Below the pieces are notes generated by a model. It worked only from the letters and a program-made list of their open reading frames with translations. It was not told the DNA's origin and did no database searches. Of a stretch of 64,000 bases of DNA, positions 41,396 to 53,141 are shown piece by piece (within the stretch, counting starts at the first letter, position 1; each line of letters opens with the position of its first letter). The position numbers and the translations under genes were made by a program. Source of the DNA: Mastigamoeba balamuthi (taxonomy: Eukaryota > Evosea > Mastigamoebida > Mastigamoebidae); contig CACRSC010000031.1 in assembly GCA_902651635.1 (NCBI GenBank), forward strand, positions 523,548 to 587,547. Direction: 5' to 3'.

Positions 41396-42739
41396 TTCAG
41401 TGAAGTTAATGGAAATTGCATTGGATATCCCTAAGATCTACGTGTGGCGATACAAGGAGACTACTCCTGCCTGAAAAGGTGGCCCTCCTGGTGTGTAGTT
41501 TGTTTAGACTTGTCTGAATTCCCCCCCATCAGACATTTGCTGTTCCTAGGCTGCCTTAACGATCAGGGGGATCAGAGCTGTGGAACTGCAAGGCAGAGTC
41601 CTAAGGGGCCCCAGTCAAACTGCAATGCAGTCACCACTGCTTCCAGGTGGCATACGTTGGTGAACCCCTATTGGAGCTAAACTGCTGTGATCTGTGAAGA
41701 GGTCCATCTCCCATTGGCTTCAGATAACCCACAGACACATCTGAAAGTTCGGAATGTGCACCATGAGATGGGTTCCAGGTCCTCGAGAGTAGTGATTACA
41801 AAGAGAAGTTGGCCCCAGTGATGATCGTCTTGCTTGGTGGCAGAGTGCACACATTGATGTTACTGGCCTGGTTAGTTTTCATCTCTTGGTAACAGAGCAG
41901 ATTATGTTCCCCAGACTCGAGGGGTAGGGAGGGTAGAAAGGACCAAGGAGGATTTCCATGTGGGCTAGTGCTGAGAAGGAAAGCAGTAACTGTGGCCACT
42001 GCTCTCCCCCTCCCTTCAGTGATTGGTTGTTTTCAAGTGTGCTCTGCAGATGGAAACCAACAGTGTCTCTACTGATTTCTCTGCGGGGACAGACCAGAAT
42101 CAGCAGCTTTATGAATGAGTGCATGCATGGACTGATAAAAGCTGCTCAGCCACACTTCAGGCAACCAGGAACAAGTTGGCTGAGTAGCTGCAGTTGCGAA
42201 GCACTACAGTTGGCAGGGACTTTTCTTAGAACCCACTGAAGTTGAGGGCTGACCTCGAGGCACCTGTATAATGGGAATTTGGCCACATTGATGCCAGGGG
42301 CCCGAGGGGAATTGCATCCCCGAGAAGTAAAGAAATGGCATTCCTCTCTCACTCTCTTGTCACCACACGAATATCAACAAATACATCATCACTTCCTTAA
42401 GTCTCTCACTCTGATAGGGGCCTCCTGCCCTCACTCCACGCATTACTGGGCATTAACATACATTTCTTTCACGGAAAACACCTAATACTTACACAAAGCC
42501 CACAGAAATTGCCCCGAAAATCAGAACTGGATTGCCAGCATAAGCAATTCAGTACCACTGAGTCCTGGTCTGGAAACATCTGGGTATGAGAGCCCAGAAG
42601 ACACTTCCTGCAAAGGAAAAGGCACTTTATCAGAGCATTTCAGTAGGGCCTTCTTCAGGCCCATGAGGTTTGAGATGAGCTGGGAGAAATTTGGCAGTGG
42701 CATTAAACTCTATCGATCTGTACATCTTATTGGTCCGTA
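41396..42739. other. Gene-poor stretch with one dispersed repeat
   Basis: GC content falls below that of the genes, and no reading frame looks coding. A dispersed repeat lies at 42,288-42,455. Confidence 0.5.
42288..42455 (+). repeat. Dispersed repeat family R1, copy 1
   Basis: It shares CCAGGGGCC, CCCCGAGAAG, TACATCATCACTTCCTT and ATAGGGGCCTCCTG in the same order with 61,238-61,398. A shorter inverted piece lies at 62,505-62,545. Confidence 0.7.
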
Positions 42740-43030
42740 CAGTCCAACACAACTGCCGTGCAGCCTGTGCTGGCCGATAGCACGTGCCACCAGCTGCTCC
42801 AGAGGCTGGTGTAGACTCAATAGGTAGTGCTTCCTGTACCTGTGTGTGGGCTTTGTTGCAATACAATCGAGGACAGACCTTGGTAGAAGCAGAGAACCTT
42901 GGAACGATATGTTAAAACGTGCAGCAGCTGCATGCAAAGGTGGGTGACTGCCTCAGCTCATGGTGTATCTGAGATATTCTTGAACAGATGGTTGCTGCCT
43001 TTTCCCGGAGCGGCCATTTTGAAGATGATG
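42740..43030 (+). pseudogene. Relic of the coiled-coil gene 3' end and flank
   Basis: This stretch aligns with 40,400-40,660. Both have GCACGTGCCACNAG or a near match, then CTCAATAG, CAATACAATCGAGG versus CAACACAACCGAGG, and CCTTTTCCCGGAG. Identity by eye is about 65 to 75%. It lies immediately left of foldback copy B. Confidence 0.6.
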
Positions 43031-43044
43031 ATATTGGCACTTAG

Positions 43045-44166
43045 TGCAACAGCGTAAGGAAAAACAGAGTGGGTCGTCGCATTCGCACCAATAAGCAAAA
43101 AAGCCCGGGCGGCACCCCGCCGGGCGTGGGAGGCGGGTGGGAAGGGGGCCGCACACCAGTGGTGGGTGCACCACCAACGTCCCCCAGGAGGCATTGGACA
43201 TGGGCTTGGCATCCAAGCCCAAAGACCACTGCCGATCTTTGCACTTCTTTTCCGGCCAGAACAACCACGACGAAATACAATTATGGGTCGTAACACAGTT
43301 GAGGTGGCCGCGGGGATGGTAAGGAAGACCACCCATCTCACACACGTGCCTAGTAGCTCTTTGTGGTTGGCCAGCAACGGGAACGATCTCTCATGCTGCA
43401 CATCTTCGAGCGCCGAGCACTATGGCAGCTTGCTGCGTGTCCTCAGCACGGCGACAGCAACCAATTGCGGTTTCAGCAACGAGCTGTGTAGGCGCTTGAG
43501 TTATCGATACCATGCAGGCGCGAGGGCTGAGCACTCGCAGCCAGACGCCGCTCGAATGTCCTTCCACGCCGGTGGTGAATATATATTGTGCACAGCCGGC
43601 GTCTTTCGCCCCATTCCCAACGCGTCCAGCAGGTACCGTGAGCATAAGTACGGTCAGAGGCTTACAGCAGCTCTGAGGTGTGGAGTGTAAGGCTGCGCGC
43701 GAGCATGGAGAAGCTCAGGGTGCATGTGGAGCAGATTTACACTGCCGGGAGAGCTGCTCCAGGGCATATAAGTGCGGGCGTAGAGTAGGCAAGAAAAGGC
43801 AACTGGAGGCGAACCAGCGAATGCTGGTGAAGCAGAGGGCTTTGGTAGTATGCTGAAGTGGCCCCGTTCGAAATGCAGCAGCGTGAGCGGCCATGGCGTG
43901 TGACCCCTCTGTGTTGCGACCCATAATTGTATTTCGTCGTGGTTGTTCTGGCCGGAAAAGAAGCGCAAAGATCGGCAGTGGTCTTTGGGCTTGGATGCCA
44001 AGCCCATGTCCAATGCCTCCTGGGGGACGTTGGTGGTGCACCCGCCACTGGTGCGCGGCCCCCTTCCCACCCGCCTCCCACGCCCGGCGGGGTGCCGCCC
44101 GGGCTTTTTTTGCCCATTGTGTGAATGCGACGACCCACACTGTTTTTCCTTATGCTGTTGCACCAA
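43045..44166. mobile_element. Foldback (long-TIR, non-autonomous) element, copy B
   Basis: The arms at 43,045-43,310 and 43,905-44,166 are inverted copies; the inner 210 bases are almost identical, and the outer 50 or so are about 85% alike. The loop (43,311-43,904) has no convincing gene. Each arm ends outward in a hairpin of GCCCGGGCGG with its complement beside a run of seven A or T, which resembles a polymerase III or intrinsic terminator. No transposase is encoded, so movement would need help from elsewhere. Confidence 0.75.
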
Positions 44167-46159
44167 GCATCGGCTTCAATGACTTCAAGGACAAAGAGAA
44201 GAAGAACGCCGATGTGAGTCCCTTGCCTTTACTCCACTCACGGTTTGATTTCGGGCACAGACAACAAAGAAGAAGGACAGTAATACTCAATCGCCTCGGG
44301 AAGGCCTGGATACTAGCAAGAACGACAGGCAAGGTGTCAAGTAAGCACATGCGCATGGCAGCAGCAGCACTCATGCCTCAGCACAAGGGTGGCATTTGAG
44401 ATGGCGATGGCAGTCCTGTTATCCACCCGCAGGCACAGTGGGTCTTCGACAAGGAGCAGGGCTCTGACAGGCACTCATGGTGAGAAGCCATATGTCTCTG
44501 TCCTGCCTGGGGATAATACCTCTGCTATCATCATTGCTGGAGGAAACAAGAAGATGCACAAGGCTGAGCAAGCCCAGAGCGGTAACGAGGAGGCTCTCAC
44601 AGCAGTCACGGAGCTGGCCACTGCGATTTCTCAGAAGATCCTGGAGCCTCCTACACCTGCTGTTGCCACTGCCACTGCCTGTCATTCTTGCTGCCTTGCC
44701 ATACTGCTGCATTATTGGATATAACTGTAAGCTGACTAGTGATGAGCTCTTCAGGGCTGGCATTGGGGTTGGTGACAACTGTGACTACTGCAAGCACCCT
44801 CTTGGCAGGCACTTCAAGTAAGAGCAAACAAAACAATGTTTGGATGACTCGGTCTACTTTTTTCATGTTGGATTTATAGAAGGCCTTGGAAAAAATAGTT
44901 TCAGATATACAATATCTCTGTGAGAAGCAGTTAACGGTGCGTTGTTTCCAGGATTTGAGCATAGTAGAATGATACGAACATTTATACAAAGAAATGGCCT
45001 CATTGTATAAATTTTAGTGTGAAAATTAAGTCCAAGCCAGTCTAGTACCCATTTTTCCTTATGGATGTTTCCCTGGCATTTTTGCCTGAATCCTTATCTG
45101 TTCCCCTTAAAAGATAGTTATTAACATTTTATGATCAAACCTACCAATCCAGGAATTGCATGTCCTCGTGCCCACCTTTCTGTGCTCATATACCTGCTCA
45201 GAAAAACGTAACAGCTGAGTGAACACTCCTGGGGCAAGAAGAAAAGAAAGGGAATCTTGTCAGTTACAAATGTGCACACTTGCAATTAAAACAATCAAAT
45301 GAAGAAAAACTGTTTGTCTTTTTGTCTTTTAAAATTGGAATTGCACCCTTTGGAAATGACGAAATTCAAAAAAGTAATCTGCTGAAGAGATGTCCAACCT
45401 CTGAAAACCTCTCATGGATGGGGAAAAAGGGCTTAAATAAAGAAGACAGTGTATGCACCTTAATAAGGCCTCTCTTTTTTCCAAAAAATGTGACATAGTA
45501 GAGCAAAAGGAAAGCAACAGGAAGAGAAATCTGGTGGTTGCAGAAAATAGCAGCAAAATGGCTAATTCTTCAGATTATGAATCCGAGGTCCTATCTCTTT
45601 GTCTGTCTCTGAGAAAGAAGCTTCAGGGACTTGGCTGTGACATTACCGAGCCTGTAGGTCCATTGAGCAGATCATATTCCGTATGTGGACCTGCATTGCC
45701 AAGATCACATGAGAACACAAATAGAATTTCATTATTGATAACAGTCAATAAAGCAATTTGGCAGTCTCCAATTGGTATTATATAGCACCCTTTTGGAACT
45801 AAATTGTCTTCACTGTTAGATGAATATGGGGTTTTCAAAATTGCAATTCCCATTTGTGAAATGCCCTTTCACCTAGGAGCTAGGTGGTAACCCTATAGAG
45901 AACACTATAAACTCGATATTTCACAGGAAATCAAAAAGACAACGTCCTAATAACAGCATTTGGTGTGTTTGAAGCATTTACCCACTCTTTATGCCTAATT
46001 AGTGGTAAACTCGACTCTGACTCTGTTCTGTCGTGCACAGAGAGCTTTTCAGCCTTGGTGTTCGTTCTCCTTGCTCACTCATATTTACGATCTGCACTTG
46101 GCCGTGCTCATGGATCTCCATCAGCCAATGGATTGCCATGAAGCCCTACTACAGCTGGG
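44167..46159. other. Gene-poor, AT-richer stretch
   Basis: No gene is supported. A short frame ending near 44,820 has GDNCDYCKHPLGRHFK, a possible zinc-ribbon relic. The part from 44,850 to 46,000 has the lowest GC content of the left 50 kb and only short frames. Confidence 0.5.
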
Positions 46160-46392
46160 TCTTGCCAACAACCAGTGCTCGGAACTTCTACAGCACGTCG
46201 TTCTGAAACATGCGGCCAAGGGGTGCAAGATAATGTGCAAGATGACACTTAGTTTATAGTACGCCCACACAACTCCGACCTCCTGTCCTCCCACAGAGGG
46301 GTTGTCAAAAACCTGTGCTCGGACTCCTCCAGCACGTCGTTCTGAAGCACGCAGCTAAGGAGTGCAAGGCCGTGTGCAAGATGACACTGTTC
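46160..46392. repeat. Local direct duplication of about 90 bases
   Basis: The stretches 46,160-46,250 and 46,304-46,392 are about 80% alike (GTGCTCGGA, CAGCACGTCGTTCTGAA, GTGCAAGATGACACT). Both still read as LLQHVVLKHAAK in one frame, which hints at a decayed coding repeat. Confidence 0.7.
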
Positions 46393-47194
46393 CACAGAAA
46401 AAAGAGAGGTGCACAAGCAACAAAAAAAGAGGGGTGTACAAGCAACAAAATCTCACCACCTGGCTACAGAACGCGTGGTGGACTCACCAATAACCTGCTG
46501 TGTGACAGCTTTGTCCACGAGTTCTTTTGGAGAACGAGCACGGGCTTACGGTGTCGTGTCCTGCAATCAGTAAAGGGGTTACGCGAGGTGCTTAAGGCAA
46601 TAAAATTCTTACTGATGTCTGCCATCGAAAAATGACTTCTTTTCGTGATGGCAGGCCATAAGCAAGAAAATTCTTCCTTATGGACTCGTGCAACCTCGTT
46701 AAAAAAAAACATCATTCACCCATTTTTCATTGATGAGCGTACCCAGTTACATCAAAGCTATTATCAACAGTGTAAACTCGGCCTGGGATGACAAATTGGA
46801 GAAAGCAAAGAAGGTGTCCAGTTCTGACAAGCTGAGAATGAGGGCAAGAAGAAGAAGGACCATGTGCCATGCACAGCACCACTGCCCCAGCCGAGCTAAG
46901 CTGGTGTTAGCACGTGTCAAGGGAGACGACAACAAGGAGAAGAAGGCACCGAATTATTTTTTGTGCAATTGTGACCCTCCGATATCTGCGGCACATGGTC
47001 AATTTTGACAATATTTGTGGCCGGACCCCAAAATGGCAGAGGACTCCTGTGGTTAACACAGGCTTTCTAGATACTGAGATGTACAGTACTATGCAGAATG
47101 TGACGCCATCAACGCAGCTGTGCTGTCCTCGGCCCCTGAACCTTTCCTGTTCGTGGCCGTCTCCTGGACCACTGTATTAGGGGGGTGCGGGAAT
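46393..47194. other. Gene-poor stretch
   Basis: No gene is supported. A short tandem GTGCACAAGCAACAAAA / GTGTACAAGCAACAAAA pair lies near 46,408-46,450. Confidence 0.5.
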
Positions 47195-48155
47195 TAGTGA
47201 TCCACCCACTGATAATCTACCGGCCACGTCGGCAAAGAGTAGGGGTCGGCATGATACTCACCTTCTCAGTGTCTGAGTGAGTTGCAACTCAAGTTAACTC
47301 ACTCACACCCCCCCGCCCCCTGCAAATAGTCAGCAGTGTGAATAGACCATGTAATGGAGTGCTCAGAGGGGTCACAGCCGCATTGGGGAGTTCGTCTCAG
47401 CCCACAGCCTTACAGTCGTGCTTACGAATTTGTGTGAGTGAGCAAGTGTTCATGAAGCATGAAAAGTGTATCATGCAAACTCATCTGACAACGTCGCCCG
47501 CTTGCTCTTGCCAGGGGCCAGGGAACACCAGGGAGCACTGCAGGACAAGGGCTGGGAGGCTGCCCACGAACATAAGACGCAGGCGTGGCGCGAAAGGGCC
47601 TGATCTGCGGGTCCGTTGTATTGGCACAAATTTACCCTATTTTGATATGTTACGAATCTTAAGAAAGAAAGAAAAACATCGTTTCCCATTCCGCTACCAG
47701 TGAGGGATGAGCCCTTTCGGGCCAGGGGCGTTGGGGGGGGGTNNNNGGGGGGGGCGTGCGTGTTGTGTGGCCTGGGGGGGTATGTTCAGGGGCGGTTCCA
47801 GGAGTACTGGTTCCAGAACCGCGTCCTGTTGTTGGATCCTCGCCTTGTCCGTGTACTTGGTGAACATGCTGATTATGGTGTGGTTTCGGTCAATGTTCGG
47901 GGTGCGTGTTTGAGGGCACTTTTGATGACGGCAGCGTCTGGCGCTGGGACATTCGGGTGTCTCTGGTGTGGTCCTTTTGTTGGCGGTTGGGGGTGGTAGT
48001 GCTGCCTGAGGCTTCACTGGTGGTGCGGCTAGGGTTGTTACGAATCTTAAGAAACTCGCTCAGACAACTCACAGGGACAGGTTCAGTTACAACTCACCCT
48101 GAGTTAACTCAACTCAGTTAAGGAATTCGCCGACCCTTTGCAAAGTGGGTGGTTT
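47195..48155. repeat. Possible small TIR element with imperfect ends
   Basis: The left end has CCACCCACT, then GCAAAG, GGGTCGGC and GAGTTGCAACTCAAGTTAAC. The right end read inverted has CCACCCACT, GCAAAGGGTCGGC and GAGTTGAGTTAACTC. The order is kept but spacing differs. Inside, GTTACGAATCTTAAGAAA occurs at 47,649-47,666 and again at 48,037-48,054. These direct repeats flank a G-rich segment with four N bases (47,743-47,746), so a nested insertion or an assembly fault is possible. Confidence 0.4.
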
Positions 48156-48300
48156 CTCTGAGGGTGTGGGTTCTTCCTTGAGGGAAAAACCCACAAAAGC
48201 CAAGGACCGGGAGGATTATCTGTGGGTATTTTCAAACTCGCAACTCCACTATTCCAGCAGGACAAAACCTGTATCGGAACCCCTGTGCGCACCCTCAAAC

Positions 48301-48610
48301 ATGGGCGACGACTGCAGCAGCACGCTGGACACGCGCGAGCCCTCAGGCGACGAGTGTGGGCGCAGGAGGAGAGCGCGGCGATGATGCGCGCCAAGGACGA
48401 GAGGGTGCTGGATGCGCCACGGGCGGGGAGCGCAGAGGAGGAGGAGCGCAGGAGGCACGCGGAGCAGACGGAGAGGCTGCGGAGGGGCAGGGAACAGGCG
48501 CATGCACGAGGAGCAGAGCGAGAGGCTGCGCGAGAAGCCGAGCGGATGCTGGCGGAGCAGAGGGGGCTTGTACGAGCAGCAGATTGAGCATGACAGGAGT
48601 GCAGCAGTCC
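48301..48610 (+). pseudogene. Degraded copy of the coiled-coil gene
   Basis: It aligns with about 40,045-40,385 of the intact gene (GACTGCAGCAGCACGCTGGAC, GGCGCAGGAGGAGAGCGCGG, CGGATGCTGGCGGAGCAGAG). Small indels put the matching blocks in different frames, and about 40 bases after the first block are missing. Foldback copy C begins 60 bases later. Confidence 0.8.
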
Positions 48611-48669
48611 ACTTGAAGCCGGATTTGTGGCGCCCAGTGTTGTGTCAAATGGTGAAGTGCGGAAAACCA

Positions 48670-49692
48670 TTGAGCAAAAAAGCCCGGGCGGCACCCCGCT
48701 GGGCGTGGGAGGCGGGTGGGAAGGGGGCCGCGCACCAGTGGTGGGTGCACCACCAACGTCCCCCAGGAGGCATTGGACATGGGCTTGGCATCCAAGCCCA
48801 AAGACCACTGCCGATCTTTGCGCTTCTTTTCCGGCCAGAACAACCGCGACGAAATACAATTATGGGTCGCAACACAGTTGAGGTGGCCGCGGGGATGGTA
48901 AGGAAGACCACCCATCTCACACACGTGCCTAGTAGCTCTTTGTGGTTGGCCAGCAACGGGAACGATCTCTCATGCTGCACATCTTCGAGCGCCGAGCACT
49001 ATGGCAGCTTGCTGCGTGTCCTCAGCACGGCGACAGCAACCAATTGCGGTTTCAGCAACGAGCTGTGTAGGCGCTTGAGTTATCGATACCATGCAGGCGC
49101 GAGGGCTGAGCACTCGCAGCCAGACGCCGCTCGAATGTCCTTCGACGCCGGCGGTGAATAGATATTGTGCGCAGCCGGCGTCTTTCGCCCCATTCCCAAC
49201 GCGTCCAGCGGGTACCGTGAGCATAAGTACGGTCAGAGGCTTACGGCAGCTCTGAGGTGTGGAGTGCAAGGCTGCGCGCGAGCATGGAGAAGCTCAGGGT
49301 GCATGTGGAGCAGATTTACACTGCCGGGAGAGCTGCTCCAGGGGATAAAAGTGCGGGCGTAGAGTAGGCAGCAAAAGGCAACTGGAGGCGAACCAGCGAA
49401 TGCTGGTGAAGCAGAGGGCTTTGGTAGTATGCTGAAGTGGCCCCGTTCGAAATGCAGCAGCGTGAGCGGCCATGGCGTGGGTGACCCCTCTGTGTTGCGA
49501 CCCATAATTGTATTTCGTCGTGGTTGTTCTGGCCGGAAAAGAAGCGCAAAGATCGGCAGTGGTCTTTGGGCTTGGATGCCAAGCCCATGTCCAATGCCTC
49601 CTGGGGGACGTTGGTGGTGCACCCACCACTGGTGCGCGGCCCCCTTCCCACCCGCCTCCCACGCCCGGCGGGGTGCCGCCCGGGCTTTTTTT
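48670..49692. mobile_element. Foldback element, copy C
   Basis: The arms are 48,678-48,890 and 49,487-49,692. The whole unit is about 97% identical to the core of copy B (43,097-44,113), but the flanks differ. The element edge is therefore close to the A-run and T-run. Its right end coincides with the single N at 49,693. Confidence 0.75.
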
Positions 49693-49693
49693 N

Positions 49694-51017
49694 CGCTGAG
49701 GCTGAGCGCGCGCAGCCCCGTGAGGCCCGCGATGGCTGCGGCCCTCTGCGCGGTGAGGTCCTCGGAGAGGTCCGTGAGCTTGTCCAGGGCCGGCAAGCAC
49801 CGCAGGAGCTGCTCGAAGGCGCGGTCGTCCACGTCGCGGCGGATCGAGACGGCGCGCAGCCTGCGGGTGCCCACGGCGCCCTCGAGCATCCGCTGGGCGG
49901 CGCTCGCGGTCACGACGCACCAGCAGCTCTCGAGGTCGCAGTGCTCGAGCACCGTCGCCGCGAGGTCCCAGACGAGCGTGTCGAGCCGCCTCAGCGCCGG
50001 CGCCTCTGCCCGCAGCCTCGCGCCGATGGCGTCGTAGTCGGCGCTGCTGTCCGTCGCCGCCCGCGCGACCGCCAGCGCCTCCAGCGCGGGCATCGACGCC
50101 CCGGCGGCGCCGCAGCGCTCCCGCGCGTCCCTGGCCGCGTCGAGCAGCGCGAGCAGCCACCCGGCCGAGACGGTGCGCAGGTCCCTGACGCCCAGCGGGG
50201 CCCACGAGGGCGCAGCCCGCAGCGCGGAGCACATGCCGCGGACGACGGCGTTGGCCCGGTGCTCCACGTCGACGACCTCGAGCTGCCAGCACAGCCGGGC
50301 GCCGAGGGCCGCCAGCGCGCTGTCGACGGCCTCGGCCCCGCTGGGCGCCGCCTCTGCGGCCCGGAACGAGGCGCTCAGCGACCGCAGCCGCGCGAGGCCC
50401 GCGAGCGGCCGCGCGGCCGCGGGGTCGACAAAGACGAGCGCGCCCTTGAGCGACAGCCGCTCGACGTGGGGCGCGGCCCGCGCCAGCCCCGCGACGCACT
50501 CCTCGCCGAGGTCGACGTCCGCGAGGCAGGCCGAGTGGAACCCGCGCGGCAGCAGCGAGACGTCGCGGGCGAAGCGGGCGCAGGCGCACGAGCAGAACTG
50601 CGCGACGGCCGCGGCGCTGGGGGCGACGGCCACGCGCGCCCACAGGCGCGGGTCCGAGCGCGCCGCGCGCCCCGCCGAGCACGTCCTCGCGACGGCGGCG
50701 AGCGAGCGCTGGTCGAGCGCCGCCAGCACGTGCTCGACGAGGACGTCGTGCGGGAGGTCCCACAGCGTGGCAGCGGCGGCGGCGACCGGCTGGGCGGGGT
50801 CCCGCGCGCAGGGATGCGGTTCCGACCCGGGGCGAGCGGCGGGTGGGATCGCGTCCCCGGTGGGGGGACGGCCGCTGCCCCAGGCGCCCTCGACCGTCGG
50901 TGAGGCGAGAATCGAACTAGCCGTTGGACGGGGGGTGCGATAACGGGGTGCGAGATTGGGCTGTGGAATTGAATCTCGCCGTGATGTGCCCCCCGGGAAG
51001 GCCGGGGGGGGGTCCAT
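49694..51017 (-). CDS. F-box / leucine-rich-type protein, 3' end missing
   Basis: The frame starting at 51,017 encodes a Pro-rich leader, then an F-box at about residues 85-130 (LWDLPHDVLVEHVLAALDQR, SLAAVARTCSAG). Repeats with spaced leucines follow: VERLSLKGALVF, LAGLARLRSLSASF, LRRLDTLVWDL and LTGLRALSLS. They form an LRR-like solenoid for substrate binding in an SCF ubiquitin ligase. The sequence is 75% or more GC. It stops at the single N at 49,693, where unrelated repeat DNA begins, so the C-terminus is lost to an assembly join or a real insertion. Confidence 0.7.
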
Positions 51018-51984
51018 TAGCAAGATGCTTTCTCTCCCTTCCAGAGCGCACGCTGGACGCCGGCGAACAGTGCGGTGCCAGCGAGGGGGGAGCGGCCGTC
51101 TTGTGGTCGGTGGTCCAGCGGAGATTCAAGTAACGGGTGCCGTCACAGACGATTGCCGTTGGGGACGAACGCTGCTGGGGAGGTACACCAAACCAACGGC
51201 AAACGGGTGCGCGTGCACGACGCCAGACGTTGGAGGACACCGTTGGTCGGTTGGATTGGCGGACTGGTTGTCCGGTTGTCTGGTTGGTTCGAGAACCGGA
51301 CCGTTGGCCGGAATTTTGCATCCAAACCGTCGGCCGCCCCGCAAACGGATCTGTGTCACAGGGCGCATATGCCTCCCACCGGGTTTCTACTGGCGTGTGG
51401 AAGTTCCTGTTTTCGCCGCCGTCACTGCTGATTTGCTTGCAGTGTCAAAACCGGTGTTGTGCTCCGAGAAATCCGGGGCGTTTGGAAAAGCTGCGTCGTG
51501 CACCACGACGTTCGCAGTGGACTTGCATGCCGCCCGTTGTGGCGCGCGGGACGCGTCGATGGGGGCGGTCGGGGGGGCTCCTGTCGCCGGTGCGGTTTTC
51601 ATTGATTTCCTATGAGATCCTGCGAACTCATTTCACCTTCCTTCATTTTTCTGACCTGATCCGGGTGTCTGGGGCACTGCGCGCGCCCTGGTGCTCGGAG
51701 GCTGGCTCCTTCAGCGGGGCACTAGTCGCCGATCGCGCCCGCGCATCGGGAGTGAGCGATCTGCTCGGTTTCTCGGGCATTCTCTGGGTTTTCCATGTGG
51801 GTGCATCGCCTGTTTTGGGATACTAGTCAATGCATTTTTTCGTTGACGGAAACTCCTTTGAGACGTGCAGACCCCGGAAGAAGTGCGGGTCCACTCACTG
51901 AAGGGCACCCCACACACACAATTTTTATTCGCTTTACAGCCGACGAGCGTCGGGCACTCTCCACCGGTGCACAGGCCCAAGCCA
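51018..51984. other. Intergenic region between F-box/LRR and SatP genes
   Basis: The genes diverge here, so both promoters should lie in this stretch. A GGTT-rich imperfect repeat occurs at about 51,240-51,310. No gene is supported. Confidence 0.5.
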
Positions 51985-53141
51985 ATGGCGAGCTCGCACG
52001 AGTCACTCGAGCTGAACAGGGTGGAGAACTGCTCGTTCCCGTCGCCCGAGCCGATCAAGACGTGCGCAGCCCCTGTGGTGCAGTGCGGCGGGTGGTGTGG
52101 CGGTGGGGAGTGCACTGGGCCGTGCGGGGGGTGCGTGTGCAGCCGCGGGGTGGCTGCAGTGTCTCTTGGGCCCCCAACTGTCGCTCACCGCTGTGCCCCC
52201 CCAGTGTGGCGAAGTCCAAGTCCAAGCGCAGGAGCCGCTCGGCCTCCGTCTCCCCGGTCCCTGCAGCCGGGGGCTTCCGCAGGCTCGCCGACCCGGGGCC
52301 ACTGGGGCTTGCAGCGTACGTGGCCCGATCTCCCCGTTTTTTCGCCGCGTGGGCGCTCTGTGTGTGGGGGTTCCTGACTGACGGACTTTCTCTGTGGGGT
52401 CCGTTTGTTTGTTTGCCTCTGCGTTGCTCTGTGTGTGCGCACATGCAGCTTCGGCACGACGACCTTCCTGCTCAACTGCCACAACACCGAGGCCCTCAAC
52501 CCCGCGGGCAGCCTGCCCATGATCTTCGCCATGGGCATGTTCTACGGCGGCCTCATCCAGGTGCCCTACCTCCTCAGCCACAATCCCAAACACACACACA
52601 CACACACCCCATCCCACAGCCGGCCGCACTGCCACTGCACTGCTCCGCTGCTCCCGCTTGCTCTGCCAGGACGCTCACGGCGCGCGATGCGCAGATCATC
52701 GCGGGGATCCTCGAGTACGTGAGGGACAACCAGTTCGGCTGCGTGGCGTTCATGAGCTACGGCGCCTTCTGGGAGACCTTCGCGTTCCTGCACTTCCTGT
52801 CGTCGTGGAAGCTGGCGGCGCCGATGGACGGGGGCTCGGCGGCGATGTACCTGTTCGTCTGGGGCCTGTTCACGGCGGGCATGTTCTGCTCGTCGGTGCA
52901 CCGCAGGCTCAACAGGTGCATGCAGACGCTCTTCTCCACGCTCGCCATACTCTTCTGGCTGCTGGCCCTCGGCAACCTCGTCAAGCACAAGGGCCACGAC
53001 CGCGCGGGCGAGATCATCCTGCAGGTCGCTGGCGCCGAGGGCATGTTCGTCGGCGCCCTCGCGATCTACATGGCGATGGCGGACATGAACGACTGGCCGC
53101 TCTTCCCCATGCCCAAGCGCGAGAAGTCTGTCGACTGCTGA
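51985..53141 (+). CDS. GPR1/FUN34/YaaH (SatP) family acetate/succinate transporter
   Basis: Exons 51,985-52,061, 52,205-52,315, 52,449-52,560 and 52,695-53,141 join in phase for 248 residues. The family signature ADPGPLGLAA opens the membrane part, then FGTTTFLLNCHN, MFYGGLIQ, GILEYVRDNQFGCVAFMSYG, AFWETF and GAEGMFVGALAIYMAMADM. Six membrane helices are expected and can be placed. These channels move acetate or succinate with protons. In a fermenting anaerobe it could export acetate. The Ser/Arg/Lys-rich N-terminus (KSKSKRRSRSASVSP) is probably cytosolic and phosphorylated. Confidence 0.9.

Noticed and set aside
49233-49692. C-terminal part of a 596-codon minus-strand frame
   Set aside because: It reads through the single N into foldback repeat DNA that also appears in other copies, so it is not part of the F-box protein.
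50895-50965. Minus-strand TTCGATTC resembling a tRNA B box
   Set aside because: The acceptor stem cannot be paired, and the site lies inside the leader of the F-box/LRR reading frame.
52580-52605. CA dinucleotide run as a regulatory site
   Set aside because: It is about ten units inside a SatP intron and has no feature beyond simple repetition.
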